Assembly (NCBI GenBank): GCA_002408485.1
Contig: DHSP01000078.1
Location: forward strand, 1 to 8,552
DNA length: 8,552 nt
Direction of reading: 5' to 3'
DNA from: Proteiniphilum sp. UBA5283
Lineage (GTDB): Bacteria; Bacteroidota; Bacteroidia; Bacteroidales; Dysgonomonadaceae
Positions 1 to 4,995 of the stretch are shown here, in pieces. The notes below the pieces were generated by a model. That model searched no databases. It had not been told where the DNA came from and was given only the letters and a program-made list of their open reading frames with translations. The position numbers and the translations under genes are program-made. Each line of letters opens with the position of its first letter. Within the stretch, counting starts at the first letter, position 1.

Positions 1-33
1 ATTAAAGTGTTGTATGTCGGAAGATTGGCTCAT
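1..33 (-). CDS. Possible 5' end of a leftward gene, cut by the window edge
   Basis: Reading the minus strand from an ATG at 33-31 gives 11 open codons to the edge (MSQSSDIQHFN); a second in-frame ATG lies at 45-43. The only support is position: the start lies 19 bases downstream of a good leftward promoter (53-82). Eleven codons are too few to assign a family, and I do not recognise the product. The open frame could be chance. Confidence 0.25.
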   Translation of the reverse strand, partial: MSQSSDIQHFN

Positions 34-52
34 GCAAGGATACATTGTCCGG

Positions 53-82
53 CAAATATATACAAAACTTTACACCATACAA
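53..82 (-). promoter_or_regulatory. Bacteroidetes-type promoter pointing left out of the window
   Basis: On the minus strand, TTG (82-80) is followed by 19 bases and then TATATTTG (60-53). This fits the Bacteroidetes primary-sigma consensus of a -33 TTG/TTTG about 19-21 bases before a -7 TAnnTTTG. Initiation would fall near position 46, leaving a short leader before the ATG at 33. It implies a gene divergent from the DUF4230 gene. The elements are seen directly; their function is inferred. Confidence 0.5.
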
Positions 83-169
83 TCAATTTTAACGAAAAAA
101 GATGAAGCATATACCTTGTCCATTTTGAAAGAAAAAATTGATAAATTCTTTTTTCTATCACATAATGAC

Positions 170-177
170 TATTTTTG
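170..177 (+). promoter_or_regulatory. -7 box for the DUF4230 gene
   Basis: TATTTTTG matches TAnnTTTG exactly and ends 25 bases before the ATG at 203. No clean -33 TTG sits at the usual distance: the nearest, 138-140, is 29 bases upstream. An AT-only-type stem-loop (arms AGAAAAAA at 130-137 and TTTTTTCT at 149-156) lies just upstream. The box lies inside the longer reading frame that opens at 14, which argues that translation starts at 203. Confidence 0.4.
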
Positions 178-202
178 TGATGAAGGAAAATTAAGATATT
201 GT

Positions 203-808
203 ATGAGAAAAATAACGTTGCCCACACTGTTTTTCTTTCTTACCACGTTAATCCTGGCAGTTTTGCTTTTGGTAAATAACAGAGGTGGTGAAAAGGAAAG
301 GGGGTATGACAGTACTGCGGTGATGACCCGTATTTCTCATATCCGTGAATTGGCTTTGGTAAAACACAATTATACCGGTGTAATCGGTTATAAGGATTAC
401 AAGAAATTTCTGAACATGAATATTCCACTGACCGATAAGTATTTCCTGTTAAAATACAATGGATATATCAAGGCGGGTGTAGATTTCGACCGGATAAAGG
501 TAAAAGTGGAAAATGACACTACCTTGCATGTCTCCATTCCCAAACCGAGGGTGCTGGATACTGTGATCGATGAGAAATCGGTGGAAGTTTATAACGAAAG
601 CGAAAATGCGTTTAATCCAATAAAAATTGCGGATTACAATGAGGCGCTTATCAGAGAGAAAAACGTGATGATCAACGATGCCATCAATCAGGGTATTCTG
701 GCAGATGCGACGGAACAGACAAAGCTGGTGCTGATAACACTCCTGCAGGAGATGGGTTTTACCCGGATTAAAATTACTGAAGAACTTGCTACCCCGTCGG
801 TCGATTGA
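203..808 (+). CDS. DUF4230 domain protein, N-terminally membrane-anchored
   Basis: This 201-residue protein has an uncleaved signal anchor at about residues 4-25 (LPTLFFFLTTLILAVLLLV), then a soluble domain. The pattern LLKYNGYIKAGVDFDRIKV (about 82-100), the strand-rich THLHVSIPKPRVL-like stretch near 107-118 and a long C-terminal amphipathic region (about 146-190) fit DUF4230, a widespread family of unknown function. The domain should lie outside the cytoplasmic membrane. The frame is open upstream to an ATG at 14, but that extension would add 63 residues before the membrane anchor, is very AT-rich and contains a promoter-like box, so I chose 203. The next gene follows after 74 bases on the same strand and may be co-transcribed. 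Family assignment is by recalled pattern; no biochemical role can be given. Confidence 0.75.
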   Translation: MRKITLPTLFFFLTTLILAVLLLVNNRGGEKERGYDSTAVMTRISHIRELALVKHNYTGVIGYKDYKKFLNMNIPLTDKYFLLKYNGYIKAGVDFDRIKVKVENDTTLHVSIPKPRVLDTVIDEKSVEVYNESENAFNPIKIADYNEALIREKNVMINDAINQGILADATEQTKLVLITLLQEMGFTRIKITEELATPSVD

Positions 809-882
809 ATAATTAACCAGAATGTTTGTGATGGACGGTGTAATAAAAATAAAATAATAATGTAGTTAATAGCTTGAACAAC

Positions 883-1401
883 ATGAAGTTTACTGTCAGA
901 CTGTTTATTTACTGGGTTTCCATTTTTCTGATTTTTTTCATTGGAATTCAGATCGTGGTGTATATATTATGGAAAATGAGACTGGAACCCTGGCAGGGTA
1001 CATTGGTTTTTTTGATTGTGGGAGTGATACCACCTGCAATAATTACCTCTTTTTTCTATAAACGCCTTGATTATATGGAGTCCGAAAAGCTGGATCCGCC
1101 TTCTTTTACAGGACAAAAAAAGGCCCAATTTCAGTTCAAAGGGCGTACAAATCAACCCTTCGATGAGATATTGCAGCGTGTAGACCGCCAATGGATCATC
1201 TCCTTCTCCGACAGGAAAAATCATGTGCTCAAATTCAGAACAGACGCCAGAATGATTTCCTGGGGACTGGGAGGGTATCTGAAAATGGAAAATGACGGGA
1301 ATGTCGTAGTGATTGTTTATCCCATCAGTCCACGGTCGAAAAGAGAAAAATTATTTGTCAATCAGACGCTCCGGTTAATACATTCTATTTTAAACCGCTA
1401 A
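883..1401 (+). CDS. Hypothetical protein with two transmembrane helices and a cytosolic domain
   Basis: I do not recognise the family. The 172-residue product has two hydrophobic helices (about residues 7-30 and 39-60) with a short loop, then a basic turn (YKRLDYMESEKLDPP) and a soluble domain of about 110 residues. That domain alternates polar and hydrophobic residues in a way that suggests beta strands (AQFQFKG near 81-87, WIISFSD 104-110, VLKFRTDARMISWG 115-128, NVVVIVYPISP 140-150), followed by a C-terminal helix. The fold could resemble small PH-like or membrane-associated sandwich domains, but that is a guess. The ATG at 883 is preferred over an in-frame TTG at 874. It follows the DUF4230 gene by 74 bases without a convincing promoter (AATGTTTG at 821-828 has one mismatch), so the two may form one transcript. 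The charge pattern favours both termini in the cytoplasm. Confidence 0.7.
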   Translation: MKFTVRLFIYWVSIFLIFFIGIQIVVYILWKMRLEPWQGTLVFLIVGVIPPAIITSFFYKRLDYMESEKLDPPSFTGQKKAQFQFKGRTNQPFDEILQRVDRQWIISFSDRKNHVLKFRTDARMISWGLGGYLKMENDGNVVVIVYPISPRSKREKLFVNQTLRLIHSILNR

Positions 1402-1438
1402 CTCGTTGTTATTAACTCACATTATTTTTCGCACTCCT

Positions 1439-1470
1439 CACACGCTATCTCGTGTGTCTTTATTGTTCTC
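1439..1470 (+). terminator. Small hairpin with T-rich tail between converging genes
   Basis: CACACG (1439-1444) and CGTGTG (1451-1456) form a perfect 6-bp stem with a 6-base loop, followed on the plus strand by TCTTTATTGTTCTC. It lies 37 bases after the two-TM gene and overlaps the 3' end of the oppositely oriented acetyltransferase gene. The T-run is interrupted, so this is only a plausible rho-independent terminator. Confidence 0.35.
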
Positions 1471-1996
1471 TTTCACAGTAGCGGATTACCTCTTCGTTCA
1501 CAAAGCGCAGAAAATTGTTGTGTTGCTCCTTGGTGATCATGCGCGGATAACTCAGGATGAGCAACTCCTGTGCTTTCGCACCGAGCCTGTAAGGAAGATG
1601 CACAAAACGGTAAGGAGTGAGCGTATACCCTGAACGTTCGTAGAACTGGAGTCTGCGTACCGACAATTCATTGCTGAGCGGATCAATTTCGAGGATGATC
1701 GTATGCGCGGAATCACGCAAATACCGCAACAGTTGAGAACCATATCCGTGTCCCCGCAAATCCGGATTTACGGCCAGATGTTCCAGGTAACGGTAAGAAT
1801 CCCATTCCCAAAAGAACATCAGTCCAATTAACTCCCCTCCTTCCCATGCCGACAGCGGAAAAAAACGGTCATCATTGCAGGCTCGCAAATGGTCGTCCAT
1901 CTTACGCCGTTCGGCTACCGGAAAACTCTCCTCATACAGGTTCCAAACACTCCTCCAGCGGATGCTGTCTTCGGGGGTGATCTCCAAGTATTCCAT
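1460..1996 (-). CDS. GNAT-family N-acetyltransferase
   Basis: This is a 178-residue protein of the Gcn5-related acetyltransferase fold, which moves an acetyl group from acetyl-CoA to an amine. Motif A is clear at about residues 73-91: strand LEHLAVNPDL followed by the pyrophosphate loop R-G-H-G-Y-G and helix SQLLRYL. Motif B follows at about 114-125 (RRLQFYERSGYT). Residues 55-65 (ELIGLMFFWEW) form the preceding strand. Length is usual for a single GNAT domain, with no signal peptide, so it is cytosolic. The substrate cannot be predicted. The frame extends upstream to a TTG at 2047, but a TACCTTTG promoter box at 2026-2033 lies inside that extension, so the ATG at 1996 is preferred. It lies 89 bases downstream of the DsbA-family gene on the same strand. 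Confidence 0.88.
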   Translation of the reverse strand: MEYLEITPEDSIRWRSVWNLYEESFPVAERRKMDDHLRACNDDRFFPLSAWEGGELIGLMFFWEWDSYRYLEHLAVNPDLRGHGYGSQLLRYLRDSAHTIILEIDPLSNELSVRRLQFYERSGYTLTPYRFVHLPYRLGAKAQELLILSYPRMITKEQHNNFLRFVNEEVIRYCEREQ

Positions 1997-2025
1997 GACT
2001 GGCCTTAATTTAAAAGTGGAAGCGA

Positions 2026-2033
2026 CAAAGGTA
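2026..2033 (-). promoter_or_regulatory. -7 box for the acetyltransferase gene
   Basis: On the minus strand this reads TACCTTTG, an exact TAnnTTTG match. It ends 29 bases before the ATG at 1996, giving a leader of about 20-25 bases. The expected -33 region is a T-run without a clean TTG. It indicates that the gene can be transcribed independently of the DsbA-family gene upstream. Confidence 0.45.
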
Positions 2034-2044
2034 CCACAATCCTG

Positions 2045-2082
2045 CAAAAAAATAAAAAAACTTTTGCCTGAAGTGAGTCCGG
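2045..2082 (-). terminator. Weak hairpin and T-tract after the DsbA-family gene
   Basis: Read on the minus strand, CCgGA (2082-2078) and TCaGG (2071-2067) pair with one mismatch around a 6-base loop. They are followed, after a few bases, by a long run of T (about 2062-2046, interrupted by a single A). It starts 4 bases past the stop at 2086. The stem is poor, so the T-tract is the main argument; it also overlaps the upstream part of the next gene's promoter. Confidence 0.35.
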
Positions 2083-2085
2083 AAA

Positions 2086-2802
2086 CTAAATCTCACAAGT
2101 ACCATCGGCTTTGCATGACTTACCTTTGCTGATTTCCAGTTCTTTTTCTTTGGCAGTACGGTTTTTCCATGCGTCGTATGCCTTGTGCAATACCTTCACA
2201 AACAGATCTACAGGTTCCGATCCCACAATGGCTTGGCGCCGATCCATCAAGAATGTGGGCACCGTGTCGAACCCAAGGTTGGCAGCCTCCTGCATATCCT
2301 GTTTGATCTCATACAGATAGTCCTCGCTGTGGAGCATTCGTCGAATCTCTTCTTCCTCCAGCCCGGCTTCCTTTCCAATGGAAACAAGCAGTTCCCAATC
2401 GCTGTAATCCTTTGCATCCTCGAAGTAAGCCTTGCCGAGTTTTCCCACCACCAGTGAGTCGAGCCCCTTTTCGGCGGCCAGCTTAATCAGGCGGTGCGCA
2501 TCGCGTGTGTTGGCAGCCACAGAACGGGGCAGGTTGAACGGCACACCCAGGTTATCGGCCATCTTCTTCAGGTTGGCAAACATGCTGTCGATTCCCTCTT
2601 CAGGATATCCGGCACTGTTTACAAGATACTCTCTCACCGGATACCCGTTTCCCTTGTCGGGCAGATTGGGGTTTAGCTGAAACGCCTTCCATTCGAGCTT
2701 CACTTCATCGGCATGGGGAAACTGCCGAAGCGCTCTTTCGTAATGTATTTTCCCAATGTAGCAATAGGGACACATGATGTCGGTCCACACCTCAATTTTC
2801 AT
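2086..2802 (-). CDS. FrnE-like DsbA-family thiol-disulfide oxidoreductase
   Basis: This 238-residue protein has a thioredoxin fold with a helical insertion, the FrnE/2-hydroxychromene-isomerase-like branch of the DsbA family. The N-terminal strand MKIEVWTDIM leads straight into the active-site C-P-Y-C (residues 11-14). The branch-typical WKAFQLNPNLP follows at 38-48, and the cis-proline loop T-V-P-T-F at 180-184 packs against the active site in family members. There is no signal peptide, so it should act in the cytoplasm as a disulfide reductase or isomerase. The C-terminal tail carries a second cysteine pair (C230 and C236, in SCKADGTCEI); some FrnE proteins have such a pair in a redox-active tail. 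The ATG at 2802 begins exactly at the first strand. No clear TAnnTTTG box was found upstream. Substrates are unknown; a stress role is known for FrnE relatives but only inferred here. Confidence 0.88.
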   Translation of the reverse strand: MKIEVWTDIMCPYCYIGKIHYERALRQFPHADEVKLEWKAFQLNPNLPDKGNGYPVREYLVNSAGYPEEGIDSMFANLKKMADNLGVPFNLPRSVAANTRDAHRLIKLAAEKGLDSLVVGKLGKAYFEDAKDYSDWELLVSIGKEAGLEEEEIRRMLHSEDYLYEIKQDMQEAANLGFDTVPTFLMDRRQAIVGSEPVDLFVKVLHKAYDAWKNRTAKEKELEISKGKSCKADGTCEI

Positions 2803-2917
2803 TCTTTCTGTTCTTTTTTCAGTGAGTTTATAGTCATCCTAAACAACTGCTCCCCTCTTTTTGTTTATTGCAGTGATTGTCCTTTTTTAATTATATGGCA
2901 TCGTTTCCGGTTTTTTA

Positions 2918-2925
2918 TACATTTG
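2918..2925 (+). promoter_or_regulatory. -7 box upstream of the ECF sigma gene
   Basis: TACATTTG matches TAnnTTTG exactly and lies in the 223-base gap between the divergent DsbA-family and sigma genes. Initiation a few bases downstream would give a leader of roughly 95 bases that contains the inverted repeat at 2961-2995. No clear -33 TTG is present at the usual spacing. Confidence 0.4.
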
Positions 2926-2960
2926 GGATTTAAATAAAAATAATGTTAAGATTGAGGCTT

Positions 2961-2995
2961 GCAGGCTCTTCCCGATTAACTGTTGTCAGGCCTGC
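2961..2995 (+). repeat. Inverted repeat in the sigma-gene leader
   Basis: GCAGGC (2961-2966) and GCCTGC (2990-2995) are perfect complements, extendable by one U-G pair inward, with a loop of about 21-23 bases. It is GC-rich against an AT-rich background and ends 30 bases before the sigma start. It could be an RNA hairpin or a protein site; a large loop makes the hairpin modest. Confidence 0.3.
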
Positions 2996-3025
2996 CCCGA
3001 TCCAGCTTAGGATGAAACTTGGTTC

Positions 3026-3583
3026 ATGAATAGCAAGAAAGAAGACAGAAATATTATCCACACACAGTACAAAGCATTTTATTTGCAATATGCCGGAGAA
3101 TTGATCTTTTTTGCCCGAAAGTTTGTGGATCAGTATACAGCCGAGGATATTGTGCACGATCTTTTTCTGAAAATATGGGACAGGAAATCAACCCTCATCG
3201 CTGGCGGGAATGTCAAAAATTATTTGTTCTCCATGACGCAACATGCCTGCATCGATTACATCAAGCATCAGACTATAGAGAATAATTTCCTGCAGAAGCA
3301 TGTCAGGCAGCTCCAACTCGACGAGCTGAATTATTATGCATCCTCAACCGATGACTCCCGGGATAATGAAGAGATAGAATCATTGTATGTCTCCATCGAA
3401 AAGCTACCGCCCAAACGCAAGGATGTGTTCAAGAAGTTCTTCCTCGAAGGGCAAAAACATGCCGAAATAGCCCGGCAGCTACAGATATCCGTCAGAACCG
3501 TGGAGACACACATCTATCAGGCCTTGAAATTTCTCCGCGAAAACACAGTCTGGGTTCTTTTCCTCGGTCTCTGTCGTTTTTAA
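3026..3583 (+). CDS. ECF RNA polymerase sigma factor, Bacteroidetes-expansion type
   Basis: This 185-residue sigma-70-family factor contains only region 2 (about residues 14-83) and region 4 (about 117-171), the layout of extracytoplasmic-function factors. Region 2 shows the core-binding segment AEDIVHDLFLKIW (39-51) and the helix KNYLFSMTQHACIDYIK (64-80). Region 4 shows LPPKRKDVFKKFFLEG and a helix-turn-helix HAEIARQLQISVRTVETHI (145-163) that reads the -35 element. The pattern fits the large Bacteroidales family paired with FecR-like anti-sigma factors and SusC/SusD operons. A hydrophobic tail (VWVLFLGLCRF, 175-185) follows region 4; some relatives have similar short tails, and its role is unknown. 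The anti-sigma gene follows after an unusually structured 199-base gap. It likely directs transcription of the receptor operon when released. The ATG at 3026 is the only sensible start. Confidence 0.93.
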   Translation: MNSKKEDRNIIHTQYKAFYLQYAGELIFFARKFVDQYTAEDIVHDLFLKIWDRKSTLIAGGNVKNYLFSMTQHACIDYIKHQTIENNFLQKHVRQLQLDELNYYASSTDDSRDNEEIESLYVSIEKLPPKRKDVFKKFFLEGQKHAEIARQLQISVRTVETHIYQALKFLRENTVWVLFLGLCRF

Positions 3584-3660
3584 AAACAGGGCAGTCATAT
3601 CACTTTTACCGCTTCTAGGATTCATGTCATTGTCCGTGTTGGATTTAGATTCACGCTTGG

Positions 3661-3683
3661 CAGGTGAAACCTGAATTATTTTG
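3661..3683 (+). terminator. Small hairpin after the sigma gene
   Basis: CAGGT (3661-3665) and ACCTG (3669-3673) form a perfect 5-bp stem with a GAA loop, followed by AATTATTTTG. It lies 77 bases after the sigma stop. The stem is short and the U-run interrupted, so it may only pause transcription or be chance. The tail also contains TTATTTTG (3676-3683), a one-mismatch TAnnTTTG that could help transcribe the anti-sigma gene. Confidence 0.25.
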
Positions 3684-3715
3684 TGTTAAATGGAGTACGT
3701 AGTTCCCATTTAACA
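3684..3715 (+). repeat. Perfect 10-bp inverted repeat between sigma and anti-sigma genes
   Basis: TGTTAAATGG (3684-3693) is exactly complementary to CCATTTAACA (3706-3715), with a 12-base spacer that itself contains the palindrome TACGTA (3696-3701). No T-run follows, so it is not a standard terminator. It could be the operator of a dimeric regulator or an RNA stem-loop ahead of the anti-sigma gene. The symmetry is seen directly; function is unknown. Confidence 0.55.
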
Positions 3716-3728
3716 ATCGTATATACAT

Positions 3729-3769
3729 AAAAGAGCCATACATGAAGAAGTATAAAAACAGCTCTTTTT
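3729..3769 (+). terminator. Terminator-like stem-loop just upstream of the anti-sigma gene
   Basis: AAAAGAGC (3729-3736) pairs with GCTCTTTT (3761-3768) around a 24-base loop, and the 3' arm runs into a T-stretch (3765-3769). It ends 14 bases before the anti-sigma ATG at 3783, so formation could stop transcription or mask the translation start. The loop and 3' arm hold a 9-codon open frame (3742-3771). An attenuator is possible but the stem is AT-rich and the loop large. Confidence 0.35.
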
Positions 3770-3782
3770 AGTTAAAAATGAT

Positions 3783-4808
3783 ATGTGTAACACCGAAATA
3801 GATGATCTTATTATCCGTGTTCTTGATCGGAGACAAACCGATGAAGAACTACAGTCTTTTCTTCTCTGGTACCAAGCCAGCGAAGAAAACAAGCAGCTTT
3901 TTTTCCAGCTTAAAGATATCTACGAACGTCGCAAGGGAGGGTTATACCCCGATGAACAAGCAATTTCAGCCAGTTGGAATCGTCTGTGCGATAAAATGAA
4001 AAAGCAACAGGCAACCACCATACAGCCCCGTCTGAGCAAGAAGCCAGACCGATATGCCCGAACCGTAATATGGGCGATAGGAGCGGCAGTCGCCCTGGTG
4101 TTGATTGTTTCCGGTATTCTTTTCATGACAGAGCGCGAAGAGGTCCGGTGGATCGAAGTAGAGACGGCACCACGCAGCGAACCTTATTCTGTTTTGCTGT
4201 CCGATGGCTCCACGGTGCTGTTGAATGCTTCCTCCAAGTTGAAATACCCCGAGAAGTTCGAGGGTAAAAGCCGGGAAGTTTATCTGGACGGAGAAGCTTT
4301 TTTTACCGTCGCCGGCGACAAGCGGCTTGCCTTTATAGTACATACTGATCAGCAGGATATCAGGGTACTGGGTACCCAATTCAATGTGCAGGGTTATTCG
4401 TCCGATCCCTATACCGTCACCACGCTTATCAGCGGCAAAGTAAAGCTTCTCACATACAACAGCAGCCATCATCTCAAAAAAGAGATCGTGATGCTTCCCA
4501 ATCAACAGCTTTTTTTTGATAAACAACGCAACGACGCTTCCATTTTCAGGATCGATCCTTCTGAAACTGTTGCATGGATGAATGGGGTCTATTCTTTCAG
4601 AGATGCTCCTTTGGAAGAGATTACACGGCGTTTGGGAAAAGTTTTCGGAATTGCTTTCATTGTGCCGGATGAATCGGCACGGGAAGAAAAGTATACCGGA
4701 AAATTCTTTTCCAACCAATCGCCCGAGGAGATTGTCGGGGTGCTGAACTTCAAAGGTCAGTTCCGGTCGGAATTCCGTAACGATACCCTCTTTCTTTTAA
4801 AAAGATGA
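3783..4808 (+). CDS. FecR-family anti-sigma factor with DUF4974
   Basis: This is a 341-residue single-pass inner-membrane regulator. The cytosolic N-terminal part (about residues 1-92) should bind and hold the ECF sigma factor encoded just upstream. One TM helix follows (about 93-115, VIWAIGAAVALVLIVSGIL). The periplasmic FecR domain (about 124-222) shows the family signature: LSDGSTVLLNASSKLKYP, then REVYLDGEAFFTV, then IRVLGTQFNVQGY. A C-terminal DUF4974 domain (about 268-340) starts at NGVYSFRDAPLEEITRRLGKVFGI; it resembles the STN/secretin fold and in this family is thought to take part in receptor contact. Length and order are typical, with no damage visible. The start at 3783 is preceded by overlapping ATGs in other frames that stop quickly. 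Its target signal should come from the STN domain of the SusC protein encoded after it. Confidence 0.93.
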   Translation: MCNTEIDDLIIRVLDRRQTDEELQSFLLWYQASEENKQLFFQLKDIYERRKGGLYPDEQAISASWNRLCDKMKKQQATTIQPRLSKKPDRYARTVIWAIGAAVALVLIVSGILFMTEREEVRWIEVETAPRSEPYSVLLSDGSTVLLNASSKLKYPEKFEGKSREVYLDGEAFFTVAGDKRLAFIVHTDQQDIRVLGTQFNVQGYSSDPYTVTTLISGKVKLLTYNSSHHLKKEIVMLPNQQLFFDKQRNDASIFRIDPSETVAWMNGVYSFRDAPLEEITRRLGKVFGIAFIVPDESAREEKYTGKFFSNQSPEEIVGVLNFKGQFRSEFRNDTLFLLKR

Positions 4809-4871
4809 TGCCGTATACAAATTATTCACCGTTAAAACAGATGCCTATGGTAAAAAAATCGTGTGCTAAAA

Positions 4872-4916
4872 AGCCGGGACGCTGTGTCCGCAGTTTCCCG
4901 GCTATAGATTTGTTTT
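4872..4916 (+). terminator. Strong hairpin separating anti-sigma gene from SusC gene
   Basis: AGCCGGGA (4872-4879) is exactly complementary to TCCCGGCT (4896-4903). Inside it, after one mismatch, GCTG (4881-4884) pairs with CAGT (4891-4894) including one G-U pair, closing a 6-base loop. The tail ATAGATTTGTTTTC is T-rich but broken. It lies 63 bases after the anti-sigma stop and is the most stable-looking stem in the intergenic DNA here. It is probably a full or partial terminator for the regulatory pair. It overlaps the candidate SusC promoter. Confidence 0.5.
4905..4912 (+). promoter_or_regulatory. -7 box for the SusC gene
   Basis: TAGATTTG matches TAnnTTTG exactly, starting one base after the 3' arm of the hairpin at 4872-4903. 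Initiation near 4919 would give a leader of about 77 bases. No TTG lies at the usual -33 distance because that region is the hairpin itself. The receptor may instead, or also, be read by the cognate ECF sigma factor, whose promoter sequence is unknown. Confidence 0.4.
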
Positions 4917-4995
4917 CAATGCATTAAATAATCCTTTTTGTCGCGCCGACATGGAGGAATGTTCATTCTTTAATTTATTAAAAACATACAAATTT

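Noticed and set aside
14..202. 63-residue N-terminal extension of the DUF4230 frame from an ATG at 14
   Set aside because: It would place a polar, very AT-rich stretch before a clear membrane anchor, and it contains an exact TAnnTTTG box at 170-177, so translation almost certainly starts at 203.
1997..2047. TTG-initiated extension of the acetyltransferase
   Set aside because: A TACCTTTG promoter box at 2026-2033 lies inside it, and the GNAT domain is complete from the ATG at 1996.
3570..3590. GTTTTTAAAAAC palindrome at the sigma stop codon as a terminator
   Set aside because: The self-complementary part is A/T only with no loop, and it overlaps the last codons; it would not form a stable hairpin.
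3966..4718. 250-codon minus-strand open frame inside the anti-sigma gene
   Set aside because: It is antisense to a protein with clear FecR and DUF4974 motifs. Its translation shows no recognisable domain, so it is a shadow.
4841..4927. 28-codon open frame (starts MPMVKKSCAKKPGR) across the hairpin upstream of SusC
   Set aside because: Its codons are largely the hairpin arms, and the frame contains the promoter box; no independent sign of coding. It is best explained as chance.
4940..4950. GTCG-CGC-CGAC small palindrome in the SusC leader
   Set aside because: A 4-bp stem with a 3-base loop is too short to support a role, although it is GC-rich for its surroundings.
4951..4995. ATG at 4951 as the SusC start, with a GGAGG-like motif nearby
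   Set aside because: It adds 15 residues unlike a signal peptide. The ATG at 4996 gives a standard signal peptide and is preceded by A/T-rich DNA as usual in this phylum. The GGAGG lies downstream of 4951 and too far from 4996.
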